A stretch of DNA of 64,000 nucleotides from Deinococcus fonticola. Its GTDB lineage: Bacteria; Deinococcota; Deinococci; Deinococcales; Deinococcaceae. This document shows positions 53,270-61,320 of this stretch, in pieces (positions within the stretch are counted from its first letter, which is position 1; each line of letters begins with the position of its first letter). The notes under the pieces were generated by a model. The model made no database searches and was not told the origin of the DNA. It was given only the letters and a program-made list of their open reading frames with translations. The DNA lies in NCBI RefSeq assembly GCF_004634215.1, contig NZ_SMMH01000001.1:1-64000 (forward strand), read 5' to 3'. Both the position numbers and the translations under genes were made by a program.

Positions 53270-54762
53270 CTGCGGCGGCCACGGTCGACACCAGCGCGCT
53301 GGCGTACCAGGGCCGCCTGCTGCCGCGCCTGCAGCCCGAGGACGCCGGATGGCTGGCCCAGCTCGACTGGAAGGGGTGCTACCACCTCGACGAGTTGCTG
53401 ACCCGCGCCTCTGGCGGGAACGGCGGGACCGGCAATCGCTGGGCGCTGCAGCAGTACCTCGGCAATCGCCGCAGTGCCTGGAGAGCCCAGCAGGAGGCGG
53501 CTGAAGAGCAGGCTCGCAAGCTGGAAGAGCGCAACAAGGCGCGGGTGGGGACGGGCGGCACCATCGCGCTGCCTCCCCTGAAGAGTGTCGATGGCCTGGT
53601 CGGCGGGGAGGCCAATCCCTCCCGTCCCCGCCTCGACATCGACGCCCTGCGGCTGGCGTGGCCCATGAGCGCGCTACTGCAACGCCTTGGGGTGCACCAG
53701 GACGGCAAAAAAGCGCAGTGTATCAGCGGCAGGCACGCCGACCGGCACTACAGCATGCATGTGTACGATGACGCACGGCTGTACTGCCCGGCCTGCGACT
53801 ACCGCGCCGGGGACGTATTCGCAGCTGTGTGTGACGTGCACGGCTGGGATCGGAAGACGGACTTCATCCGCGCGGCGAGGTGGCTTGCCGGGGACGAGGA
53901 CGATGCCCAGATCCGGCAGCGGGCAGCTGCGCCGAGGCCTGAGGCTCGGAAACTCGAGCAGCGCCCCCTGCAGCCCCTGGCCGACGCAGCGAAGGCGGCG
54001 CTGTGGGCCCAGGAGACCGCTCAGGCCCGCGCGGCCCTGGAGTACCTGCTGGAGCGCGGATTCGACGGGGACTCCATCGAGCGGCACGGCTTCGGAGTCA
54101 TCGACAGTAGCGTGCCTGATTCGCTGCTGCCGCTGAATGCTGAAGGCGAGCTCAGCCGGGGGTGGCGCGGGCGGGTGACCATCCCAGACACCGACCTGAG
54201 TAGCGCAGTGGTGAGCCTCAAGGGCCGGACGCTGGAGGGGCCCGTCGAAGGCCGGAAGTACATCAAGTACCTTGCCGTGGCTGGGCTCGCTCCGCAGCCC
54301 TTCGGGTGGCAGCGCCTGCGGGAGTCGGACACGGTGCTGATGGTCGAAGGCGAGCTCGACGCGCTGGTTGCGAAAGATGCGCTGCCTGACTTGCCCGTCA
54401 TTGCCGTCCCAGGCGTGAACGTATTCACCAAAGTCCACGCCGAGCAGCTGGTCGGCCGCCGGGTGCTGGTGATGACTGATGCCGACACCTGCCTCGAGCG
54501 TTGCGTGCTGGGCGACCTCAAAGACGTGCCGGATGCCGATCTCGGGCAGCACCTGCAGAAGCCTGCAGCGGCAGCGGGGGCGCGCGGGATCGTCGGGAAG
54601 CTCCGGACGGCCGGGGTGGATGTGTGGGTGTGCGAGACGGGCGTAGACGGCGACCTGGGCGACATGCTGCAGCACCTGGGCGCTGAAGACACGCGTGAGA
54701 TCCTGCAATGGGCGATCACAAGCAACGCGCGGCCCCTGCGCAGGAAAGTGAGGTTGTTCTGA
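53266..54762 (+). CDS. Primase with zinc-finger and TOPRIM domains
   Basis: A 498-residue DnaG-type protein, overlapping the helicase by 4 bases. A CHC2-like zinc finger is seen at about residues 148-175 (KKAQCISGRHADRH ... LYCPACDYRAGDVF). The TOPRIM domain shows VLMVEGELDALVAKDAL (EGxxDA, about 358) and VLVMTDADTC (DxD, about 403). Some finger spacing is unusual (C...H...CxxC). It would make primers with the DnaB-like partner. The N-terminal ~120 residues are a helical extension with no clear match. Confidence 0.88.
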   Translation: MTAAATVDTSALAYQGRLLPRLQPEDAGWLAQLDWKGCYHLDELLTRASGGNGGTGNRWALQQYLGNRRSAWRAQQEAAEEQARKLEERNKARVGTGGTIALPPLKSVDGLVGGEANPSRPRLDIDALRLAWPMSALLQRLGVHQDGKKAQCISGRHADRHYSMHVYDDARLYCPACDYRAGDVFAAVCDVHGWDRKTDFIRAARWLAGDEDDAQIRQRAAAPRPEARKLEQRPLQPLADAAKAALWAQETAQARAALEYLLERGFDGDSIERHGFGVIDSSVPDSLLPLNAEGELSRGWRGRVTIPDTDLSSAVVSLKGRTLEGPVEGRKYIKYLAVAGLAPQPFGWQRLRESDTVLMVEGELDALVAKDALPDLPVIAVPGVNVFTKVHAEQLVGRRVLVMTDADTCLERCVLGDLKDVPDADLGQHLQKPAAAAGARGIVGKLRTAGVDVWVCETGVDGDLGDMLQHLGAEDTREILQWAITSNARPLRRKVRLF

Positions 54763-55028
54763 TGCGGGCAGACAACGACGATGTGAGGAAGGAGGGCGCG
54801 ATGGTCTGGAGCGACAGCATGAGGTCAATCATCAGCTGGGGGTGGTTCTTCGGCATCATCGCCTCGGTGGTGCTGTTCCTGCGGGCGATTCCGGAATTCG
54901 GGACGCTTTGGAGGGACATGAAGAGCGGCGATGCGCTGACGCTGGGGCCGGACACGATCCGGTTCCTGATTGTCACCGCCATCACCTGCGGGCTGCTGGA
55001 CCTGGAGAGGTGGCTTGATGAGCGCTAG
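54762..55028 (+). CDS. Small membrane protein
   Basis: An 88-residue protein starting ATG in a TGATG junction with the primase stop; an alternative start, MVWSDSM at 54801, has a better GGAGG and would remove 13 residues. Two hydrophobic helices are visible (about WGWFFGIIASVVLFLRAI and FLIVTAITCGLLDL). It sits among replication genes with no obvious link to replication. It may recruit phage machinery to the membrane or act in exclusion. Confidence 0.6.
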   Translation: MRADNDDVRKEGAMVWSDSMRSIISWGWFFGIIASVVLFLRAIPEFGTLWRDMKSGDALTLGPDTIRFLIVTAITCGLLDLERWLDER

Positions 55029-55890
55029 GCCTCGCCGCGTCAGCCCGCGCCCTCGCCCGGCGCTCCCGGAGAGCAACGGCCAGATCACGCACCGCAGGAA
55101 GAGGGGCGCCGCGAACCAGGGCTGCCTGGAGCCGCTACGGCCCGCCGGATGGGACGCGATCAGTGCTGACCTGATTGCCTCGCGTGGGAATCGCTGCGAG
55201 ATCACCGGATTGACTGAGCGGGACATGTACCTCCAGACCGGCACCGAGACCCCGGAGGAGCGCGAGCTGCGGGAAGCGCTAGGAGACGTGCCCACGGGAG
55301 ACATTCAGGTGGCGCGTGGCATCACCCACTACAGGGTTCAGGCTTGCCACCTGGATCACGACCCCCTGAACTGCCGTCCCGAAAACATCGTGGCGGCAGT
55401 GGCGCAGTGGCACGGCGCATATGACTACTATCAGCACCGGGGACAGCGCATGTGCGCCTACGCCGCGCAGGGCCGACTGACCATGCGCGACAGGGACGAG
55501 ACGATCAGGTTGATCGAGGGCCGCATGCGCTTCCCGGAGCCCACCCAGTTCGAGCTCAGCCACCCCGCGCACTCGACCGTAGACTGGCGAGACCAGCAGC
55601 CGCTCAGCCCTGGCGAGTTGGAGTTCATGACCATGCTTGCGCTGTACCACTGCCAATCGGCGACCCCGCAGAGGTTGCTGAAGCTCGCGGGTAGGCGCAT
55701 CGGCCTGAGCCTGTCGCAGCACCATGGCGGCGGGATCATGCGGGCGCTCGGGCATCTTGAGCTGCGGGGACTGGCGTACCAGGGCAATGACGGGGCGTGG
55801 CACGCGGCGCGCGAGAGCTGCACGCTACCGCCGAAAGTGCAGGAGAGACCGGCGACAATTCAGATTGTTGACGAGGGGTGGCCGAAGTGA
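55018..55890 (+). CDS. HNH endonuclease
   Basis: A 290-residue protein; GGAGAGG precedes ATG 55018. The HNH core is visible: NRCEITGLT (CxxT, about residue 58) and VQACHLDHDPLNCRPENIVA ... WHGAYDYYQH (about residues 108-142), matching the H-x-D...N...H order. A helix-rich C-terminal region with GRRIGLSLSQHHGGGIM... follows and probably contacts DNA. It overlaps the next gene (GTGA) and lies in the early operon. Confidence 0.75.
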   Translation: MSARPRRVSPRPRPALPESNGQITHRRKRGAANQGCLEPLRPAGWDAISADLIASRGNRCEITGLTERDMYLQTGTETPEERELREALGDVPTGDIQVARGITHYRVQACHLDHDPLNCRPENIVAAVAQWHGAYDYYQHRGQRMCAYAAQGRLTMRDRDETIRLIEGRMRFPEPTQFELSHPAHSTVDWRDQQPLSPGELEFMTMLALYHCQSATPQRLLKLAGRRIGLSLSQHHGGGIMRALGHLELRGLAYQGNDGAWHAARESCTLPPKVQERPATIQIVDEGWPK

Positions 55891-56138
55891 GCCACGGTGA
55901 GGAATACAGCATGGACAGAGACGAGCTGTTGGACGCTTTGCTCACATGGGGAGACCCTAGCGTGATGCAGGAACGGCTACACGGGTCGCGCGGCGTCACG
56001 CTGAGCGGCGCAACTGAAGCCGACCTGCGAGCCGTGCTTGAGGAGCTCGAAGACGAGGAGCTGGAGCTCGGTGTTGCGTTCAGCTGGGAGGTTGGCGACC
56101 TCAGCCCCTATGAGTACGGGGACTCTCACAAAGCCTGA
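55887..56138 (+). CDS. Small acidic phage protein
   Basis: An 83-residue protein starting GTG in a GTGA overlap; ATG 55911, with GTGAGG upstream, is an alternative start. It is strongly acidic in the second half (LRAVLEELEDEELELG, GDLSPYEYGD). No family recognised. The acidity and early expression would fit a nucleic-acid-mimic or protein-binding role, but that is speculative. Confidence 0.55.
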   Translation: MSHGEEYSMDRDELLDALLTWGDPSVMQERLHGSRGVTLSGATEADLRAVLEELEDEELELGVAFSWEVGDLSPYEYGDSHKA

Positions 56139-56202
56139 CTTTTCCCGAACAGCCCATATCATCAATATGTAGGAACGCACCTCAATTCATAGACCAGCAC
56201 GC

Positions 56203-56236
56203 GCGGAATACAGCACTTTGTATTCTGCGTTTCTTT
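56203..56236 (+). terminator. Rightward terminator-like hairpin
   Basis: GCGGAATACA pairs with TGTATTCTGC (56203-56228, one mismatch) around a short loop, followed by GTTTCTTTT. It separates the replication genes from the next group. Confidence 0.6.
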
Positions 56237-56251
56237 TGGGGGTTTTTCACT

Positions 56252-56536
56252 ATGAACAGACGTCAAGAGCGCATGATTCGCAAGCGCCTAGCTGACCAAT
56301 TGTGCTTTACGCAAAGCGGCTCGACCGAGCTTGCATTGCAGGAATGCACCTTTGAACAGACCATTGTCACGGCGTTGGGAGCCGAGCGGAGCGGCGAGTT
56401 GCTGAGCAGTATCCATGCAATCCGCAGCGAGATGGATGAAGAGGAGCGTCATCACTTGCTTGAGATTGCGCGCGAGATGCTGAAGAGCGCGACTGAGACA
56501 AGCGGCCGCTGGCGCGTGGTGGGGGTGGTGGGGTGA
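56252..56536 (+). CDS. Small hypothetical early protein
   Basis: A 94-residue protein starting MNRRQERMIRKRLADQLCFT; a helical N-terminus is followed by an acidic helix (IHAIRSEMDEEERHHLLEIA) and a Thr/Gly-rich tail. No family recognised. Overlaps the next gene (GTGA). No nearby promoter is clear; transcription may read through from upstream. Confidence 0.55.
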   Translation: MNRRQERMIRKRLADQLCFTQSGSTELALQECTFEQTIVTALGAERSGELLSSIHAIRSEMDEEERHHLLEIAREMLKSATETSGRWRVVGVVG

Positions 56537-57015
56537 GCGTGGTGTCTCAGAGGGTTTTTGTAGACGCGCTGAAGGTCAGCACGCCCGCAGAGCTGACGGC
56601 GCGGCTGTTGCGAGAGCGCATGAGTGGCGAGGTGGCACGAGGGGCGGTGATCGCGGCGGAATGGTACGCAGAGCGCGGCGTTGACCCGGACGGGCTGTTG
56701 CAGGTGGTTGCTTTCGGGGTGCCGGTGTGGCTGCACGTGATCGGGCCCGTGGCGGTGCACTGGGTGAGGCCGCAGGGGTATGGGGCGGTTTGGCTGCCTC
56801 CGGACGGGCTGGACGTGTGGCCCTGGATGCGGGCGTTGCAGTCTTTGCAAGCCGTGGAGCACCTCTGGCCAGGCAGCGTCGGCGGGTGGCTGAGACAAGG
56901 GGAAGAGCTCACAGGTCGGCAGGCAGGCATGACCAGGCTGGCGTGGGCGCGGGGCCGGGAGCCCGATCCGCTGGCTGAGGTTTTCTGGCGGCTGGGACGG
57001 AAGCATGCGCACTGA
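56533..57015 (+). CDS. Hypothetical early phage protein
   Basis: A 160-residue protein starting at GTG in a GTGA overlap. The middle (DGLLQVVAFGVPVWLHVIGP...WVRPQGYGAVWLPPDGLDVW) is Trp-rich, with a preceding helical segment (ELTARLLRERMSGEVARGAV). The C-terminal part (RLAWARGREPDPLAEVFWRL) is amphipathic. No family recognised. Overlaps the next gene by 11 bases. Confidence 0.55.
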   Translation: MSVVSQRVFVDALKVSTPAELTARLLRERMSGEVARGAVIAAEWYAERGVDPDGLLQVVAFGVPVWLHVIGPVAVHWVRPQGYGAVWLPPDGLDVWPWMRALQSLQAVEHLWPGSVGGWLRQGEELTGRQAGMTRLAWARGREPDPLAEVFWRLGRKHAH

Positions 57016-57346
57016 TCAGGTGATGCGCGTGATCATGTCCTCGCCTGACCCGCATCGAGGGCGGTTGCTTCTTCAGATCGCGGCTGGGGCGATGAGGAGC
57101 TGCGGCCCCATGTTCCCTGGGGTTGAGCTGGAGTTGCCGCCTGGGACGCTGGTCGTGCGCGAGTCGACGGGGCTTCCGGAGTTCTGGGGGCCCAGGTTCT
57201 CGGTCCACGTGATGCAAGACCTTCATCGCGGCCGCAGCTACGGGGTGCTGGTTGCGTACCACAACGGGCTTGTCGAGCAGGCCGATGCCGGGGATGAGCC
57301 ACTGCGGCTGTTTTGGCAGAACCTGATGTTGCTGCTGAATCGGTGA
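57005..57346 (+). CDS. Hypothetical early phage protein
   Basis: A 113-residue beta-rich protein (VELELPPGTLVVRESTGLPE, WGPRFSVHVMQDLHRGRSYG) with a hydrophobic tail (LRLFWQNLMLLLNR). It ends immediately before the TGATATCA element of the methyltransferase promoter. Function unknown. May act with the preceding gene, with which it overlaps. Confidence 0.55.
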   Translation: MRTDQVMRVIMSSPDPHRGRLLLQIAAGAMRSCGPMFPGVELELPPGTLVVRESTGLPEFWGPRFSVHVMQDLHRGRSYGVLVAYHNGLVEQADAGDEPLRLFWQNLMLLLNR

Positions 57347-57403
57347 TATCACTGTCTGGGACGGCAAAAACCTGTTGACACCCATGCACTTTTAGAGTAT
57401 GCT
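57344..57403 (+). promoter_or_regulatory. Promoter for the intein-containing methyltransferase
   Basis: TTGACA (57375-57380), 17 bases, TATGCT (57398-57403). TGATATCA (57344-57351) begins 31 bases before the -35, exactly as at 60475, and the 27 bases from it are nearly identical. Confidence 0.75.
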
Positions 57404-57498
57404 TTGTACATGGATCTGAGCGGCGAACACAGCTAGGACTGAAGAGTCAAGACGGCCGTTGCCGCGGCTAGATTGTCCGAAACCTTCGGGGTGCAGCA
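57404..57498 (+). other. Structured leader of methyltransferase gene
   Basis: About 90 bases. GACT-GAAG-AGTC can form a short hairpin, followed by CCGAAACCTTCGG near the start codon. It resembles the leader at 60535-60632 (shared GGACTGA...GTCAAG and ...ACCTTCGGGG/ACCTCGGG). A cis-acting RNA element is possible. Confidence 0.4.
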
Positions 57499-59349
57499 AT
57501 GCCCGAAGGTACGAAGAAAGAAAGTGTCGGGAAGGTCGTCGAGCTCTGCTGTGGTCTCGGGGGAGCAACTCACGGGCTGCTGAACGCTGGCCTGGACGTG
57601 GTCAAAGCGTATGACCTGTGGCCCGTTGCGGTCCAGGCGCACAAGGAGTGGCACCCGGAAGTCCCGTGTGAAGTCCGGGACGTCAAAGAGATCGAGCCCG
57701 AAGAGCTGCGCGGTGTAGCGGTGTGGGCGTCGTTGCCGTGTTTCGTCGCTGGAACCCTGGTTCTGACCGATGGCGGGTATCGACCGATCGAAGACATCAA
57801 GGTTGGCGATATGGTGCTGACGCACGAGGGGCGCTGGCGTCCCGTTCAGCACACCATGCGTCGTGAGGGCGCACAGCTTAGGTACATCAAGGCTGGAGGG
57901 GCCCCCGAGGGTCTGCTGACTACCGACGAGCACCCGTTCTACGTTAGGCAGCAGGGCCGCGCTTGGAACAATGATAGGCGCAGCTATGACCGCACCTTCG
58001 GGCTTCCTGAGTGGCGAGACGCTGAGGATGTTGTCCCTGGGCGCGACCTGGTAGGTCAGGTGCTGCCCGCGGAGGATAAGGCAAGTGAGTACAGCGAGGC
58101 CCACTGGTGGCTTGTTGGACGCTACCTAGCAGATGGCTGGCGCACGGACACCAAAGGGTACGACGGAGGGTCAGTTGTCGTCTGTGCTGGTGCGTCAAAA
58201 GCGGCCGAGCTTGAGAGACGGATCATTGAGGCGGGATTCACGCCGAGAGCTCACCGTGAGCGTACGGTCACGAAGTTCCATATCTTCAGCAACGATCTCT
58301 ATCACTTCCTGAAGCCATTTGGCAGGTACGCTCACGGCAAGTGCATCCCCGGCTTCGCGCTTGAGCTACCGAAACATCTTGCAAAGGCGCTGCTGGATGG
58401 GTATCTGTCCGGTGACGGCCACTATGAGGAGCGCTACAAGGAGCTCAAGGCCACCACCGTGAGCCGACCGCTGGCACTCGGCGTGGCGCTGTTGGCTCAG
58501 AAAGTCTTCGGTGTCGTGGCAGCTGTCAGGGTGTGTCGCGTTCCACGCAAGAAGGTCATCGAGGGTAGGCAGGTCAACCAGCGTGACTTCTACGTGGTCT
58601 CCATACCGCACCACAACCGCTCAGCGTTCGTTGATGGCGACTACGGCTGGAAGCATGTGCGCGAGAATATGCCAGCCGGCGTTGGAACGGTCTACAACAT
58701 CAGTGTCGAGGAAGACGAGTCGTATGTCGTAGAGAACATCATCGTTCACAACTGCCAGCCGTGGTCGGTGGCCAACCAGGTGCGCCGCGGGAAGAATCAC
58801 CCGCACTACTACAGCCTGAGGCACTTCGCCCGGCAGGTGCAGTACGCGCGCGTTGCAGTGATCGAGAACGTCGCTGGCTTGGCTCGGACGCAAGACGGGC
58901 GTGCAGAGCTTCAGGAATTGCGCGACGAGTGCCGCAAGCTGGGACTGCGGTGCAGCGTGCAGATCATCAGCTGCACCGAGCACGGGGTGGTGACCGCCGG
59001 GAAGCGGACCATCATCATCATCTCACGGGACGGGCAAGAGGTTGAGCCAATCGTGCCGACGGAGCCCGTGGCGGCAACCGGAAGAAGGCCAACCGCGAAC
59101 AGCGGCCAACAGACACTCGCCGACGGAACGGTGACGAAGTCGCTCTACACCGTTCAGCAGTCTGCCGAACTACAGGGAGTCCCGGTCCCGTCCGGATACG
59201 GGATCGTCGACCAGAGGAGACTGATTGGGAATGCGGTGCCACCTCGGGTCGCGGAAGCTATCGCGCGTCAGGTGATCGTGCCCAGGATGCGCGGCGAGCC
59301 GCTGGGCCAGATGGCGGAGATCCCCACCTTGTTCGGAGGCTGGCTGTGA
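57499..59349 (+). CDS. C5-cytosine methyltransferase containing an intein
   Basis: 616 residues, 278 after splicing. The methyltransferase parts show motif I VVELCCGLGG (about residue 13), motif VI AVIENVAGL, and motif X RRLIGNAVPP. The catalytic PCQPWS of motif IV is interrupted: the chain reads WASLP then a 338-residue insert (81-418) starting CFVAGT and ending IVHN, then CQPWS. The insert has intein block A, block B (TTDEHPFYV), two LAGLIDADG-like motifs (LVGRYLADGW and LLDGYLSGDG) and the terminal HN. Splicing would rejoin the catalytic site. No restriction partner is seen, so self-protection is likely. Confidence 0.92.
   Translation: MPEGTKKESVGKVVELCCGLGGATHGLLNAGLDVVKAYDLWPVAVQAHKEWHPEVPCEVRDVKEIEPEELRGVAVWASLPCFVAGTLVLTDGGYRPIEDIKVGDMVLTHEGRWRPVQHTMRREGAQLRYIKAGGAPEGLLTTDEHPFYVRQQGRAWNNDRRSYDRTFGLPEWRDAEDVVPGRDLVGQVLPAEDKASEYSEAHWWLVGRYLADGWRTDTKGYDGGSVVVCAGASKAAELERRIIEAGFTPRAHRERTVTKFHIFSNDLYHFLKPFGRYAHGKCIPGFALELPKHLAKALLDGYLSGDGHYEERYKELKATTVSRPLALGVALLAQKVFGVVAAVRVCRVPRKKVIEGRQVNQRDFYVVSIPHHNRSAFVDGDYGWKHVRENMPAGVGTVYNISVEEDESYVVENIIVHNCQPWSVANQVRRGKNHPHYYSLRHFARQVQYARVAVIENVAGLARTQDGRAELQELRDECRKLGLRCSVQIISCTEHGVVTAGKRTIIIISRDGQEVEPIVPTEPVAATGRRPTANSGQQTLADGTVTKSLYTVQQSAELQGVPVPSGYGIVDQRRLIGNAVPPRVAEAIARQVIVPRMRGEPLGQMAEIPTLFGGWL
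57739..58752 (+). mobile_element. Intein with LAGLIDADG homing endonuclease
   Basis: 338 codons from Cys1 (residue 81) to the last Asn (418), followed by the essential +1 Cys at 419. It is a self-splicing element; the two LAGLIDADG-like motifs suggest that it can home into intein-less alleles by cutting at this site. Confidence 0.92.
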
Positions 59350-60446
59350 AGCGGCGCCCTACCACTCCCCGCGCGAGCCGCCCCGAAGAGCTCGCCGACC
59401 CGGAGAAGACCCGCCGCCTGCTTGACGCGAAGGTGGATCGCAGCGGCGGCCCGGACGCCTGCTGGCCCTGGCTGGGTCATACCAGCCCGAACGGCCATGG
59501 GCAGATGTACGTGACCAACGCTCATGGAGATCAGCACGGCTACAGCGCGCATCGGCTCGCGCTGATGTTCGCAGTGGGCGCGGTGCCGCTCAAACCAGCG
59601 GTTGTGCTCAGAAGCTGCAACAGTGCCAGCTGCTGCAACCCGGCTCACTTGTACGTGGGAACCGAGCAGGACGCGGCCCGCGCGCGGGAGGCGCTGGGGA
59701 GGGGCAACCACCCGCGTAGGTCGGGGGAGGCGAACCACAGGGCCAAGCTGACGGCAGCGCAGGTGGAAGAGATCAGGGCCACGCCACACACCTACGGCAG
59801 TGATGCGGCCTTCGCCAGGCGCTTCGGCGTGACGGTGGGCGCGGTCACGCTGGTGCGGAAGGGGATCCGCTGGGGGAGCACGCCCGTGCGGCGCGGCGAG
59901 CCAGCCTTCGATGAGGCGGACTTCGACGAGCGCGGCAGGATCATTCGCGCGAGCGGCATTCAGAACATCGACGAGGTGCGCGAGCGGTTCGCCGAGGCGT
60001 CCATGTCCAGCACTGAGGCCGCAGGCTGCATCGACTGGGTCAGGGCCGTCGGAACCGGCGGCTACGGTCGGGTCACGATCACCGGGAAGAATGGCCTGAC
60101 GAGCGGGTATGGCGCTCACCGCATCGCCTGGCTGCTCGCTGGGTATGACGCGCCGCCGGATGGGATGGTGCTCAAACACGGCTGCGACCGCCCACGCTGC
60201 GTGAACCCGCAGCACCTGTCGGTCGGCACGCATGCCGAGAACGCTGCGGAGCGCGAGGCCAGGGGGCGCGGCGGGGCGGAGAAGCGCAGCGGCGAGCTCA
60301 ATGGCAGGTCAAAGCTCACACGGGAACAGGCGCGCGCCATCCGGGCGTCAGCAGGGACCCATGCCGAGCTCGCGCGGCGGTACGGCGTAGACCCGAAGGT
60401 CATTCGCAAAGTCAGGTCGGGCGAGAACTGGCGAGAGCTGGCATAG
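59346..60446 (+). CDS. Tandem HNH endonuclease, one copy degenerate
   Basis: A 366-residue protein of two similar halves, starting GTG in a GTGA overlap with the methyltransferase. Each half has a strand-rich block, an HNH_3-like block and an HTH. The second copy is complete: LKHGCDRPRCVNPQHLSVGT (about residues 279-298). The first reads LRSCNSASCCNPAHLYVGT, where arginine replaces the first histidine, so only one site is likely active. HTH segments follow each (AAFARRFGVTVGAVTLVRKG; AELARRYGVDPKVIRKVRSG). Homing-type or DNA-packaging nucleases share this fold. Confidence 0.8.
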   Translation: MKRRPTTPRASRPEELADPEKTRRLLDAKVDRSGGPDACWPWLGHTSPNGHGQMYVTNAHGDQHGYSAHRLALMFAVGAVPLKPAVVLRSCNSASCCNPAHLYVGTEQDAARAREALGRGNHPRRSGEANHRAKLTAAQVEEIRATPHTYGSDAAFARRFGVTVGAVTLVRKGIRWGSTPVRRGEPAFDEADFDERGRIIRASGIQNIDEVRERFAEASMSSTEAAGCIDWVRAVGTGGYGRVTITGKNGLTSGYGAHRIAWLLAGYDAPPDGMVLKHGCDRPRCVNPQHLSVGTHAENAAEREARGRGGAEKRSGELNGRSKLTREQARAIRASAGTHAELARRYGVDPKVIRKVRSGENWRELA

Positions 60447-60474
60447 CCCACTGAAACTTGCCGTCCGCAGATGG

Positions 60475-60534
60475 TGATATCACTGTCTGGGACGGCAAGA
60501 ATCTGTTGAATCACGACTGCCTTTTTGGTATGAT
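60475..60534 (+). promoter_or_regulatory. Promoter for last HNH gene
   Basis: TTGAAT (60506-60511), 17 bases, TATGAT (60529-60534), with TGATATCA at 60475-60482 starting 31 bases before the -35 as at 57344. Confidence 0.75.
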
Positions 60535-60632
60535 GATTCAGGATCAAAGGGGAGGACACACCAGGGACTGACAGTCAAGCCACGCGGCCACCTCAGCCGT
60601 GAATCCGGGCCGGAACCTCGGGAGCGCTCACC
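60535..60632 (+). other. Structured leader of HNH gene
   Basis: About 98 bases with GACTG-A-CAGTC as a perfect small hairpin. Shares GGACTGA...GTCAAG and the segment before the start codon with the 57404 leader. Confidence 0.4.
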
Positions 60633-61175
60633 ATGGCGCGAATCGAGAAGCTGGAAGACGTCACCTATGTAGACCGCCTCAGGAAGAAGTTCAGCCTCAT
60701 GACCCGCCGGGACGCTGCCACTGGCTGCCTGGAGTGGCAGGGGAGCCTCGCCAACAAGGGCTACGGCATGATCGGCATCACCGGGAAGCATGACCAGGGC
60801 GAGCGCTACAAGTACCTGACGCACCGCGTGGCCTGGATGCTGGGTACCGGCGAGATGCCGCCAGCAGACCTGATGGTTTGCCACCGGTGCGACAATCCCG
60901 CCTGTGTGGCCATCGAGCATCTGTTCCTGGGCACCAACGCCGACAACGTGCGGGACATGCACGAGAAGGGGCGCGCGGCGAAGATCGACCCGGTCATCCG
61001 CAGGGGAGACCTGAACGGCCGCGCGAAGCTCACCTGGGATGATGTGGACGCCATCCGGGCAGAGGCAGCCAAAGGCGAGTACGGCATACAGACGAAGCTG
61101 GCGAAGCGCTATGGGCTCACGCAATCAGCTGTGAACCTCATCATCAAAGGCAAGACCTGGAAGCGCGAGGAATAG
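60633..61175 (+). CDS. HNH endonuclease with HTH
   Basis: A 180-residue protein. The HNH_3-type motif VCHRCDNPACVAIEHLFLGT (about residues 86-105) is intact, followed by an HTH-like TKLAKRYGLTQSAVNLIIKG at the C-terminus. The N-terminal half (GCLEWQGSLANKGYGMIGI; YLTHRVAWMLGTG) matches the other HNH proteins here. It is the last gene of the prophage, with its own TGATATCA promoter, and is the same type as each half of the 59346 gene. Confidence 0.85.
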   Translation: MARIEKLEDVTYVDRLRKKFSLMTRRDAATGCLEWQGSLANKGYGMIGITGKHDQGERYKYLTHRVAWMLGTGEMPPADLMVCHRCDNPACVAIEHLFLGTNADNVRDMHEKGRAAKIDPVIRRGDLNGRAKLTWDDVDAIRAEAAKGEYGIQTKLAKRYGLTQSAVNLIIKGKTWKREE

Positions 61176-61299
61176 CCCAGCCTGAGCTGCGGGCCCGGCC
61201 GCCCGGTCGGGCTCGCTCGCATTGGCGAATAGGATGACATTCATGAGTCATGATGCTAGTATTTGCCGTGCTGTACGCCCGAGCAGGGGCAAATAGTTA
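61176..61299. other. Right end of prophage, attP arm region
   Basis: 124 bases with no gene. It includes a GC-rich imperfect hairpin (about 61189-61217) and the second copy of GCCCGAGCAGGGGC (61277-61290), 10 bases before the core. Confidence 0.5.
61277..61290 (+). repeat. Possible integrase arm-type site, right
   Basis: Identical to 6632-6645; see that entry. Confidence 0.5.
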
Positions 61300-61320
61300 G
61301 CACCCGACTCAAAATCGGAC
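61300..61320 (+). repeat. attR core
   Basis: Identical over 21 bases to 6520-6540; marks the right end of the prophage. Confidence 0.9.
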
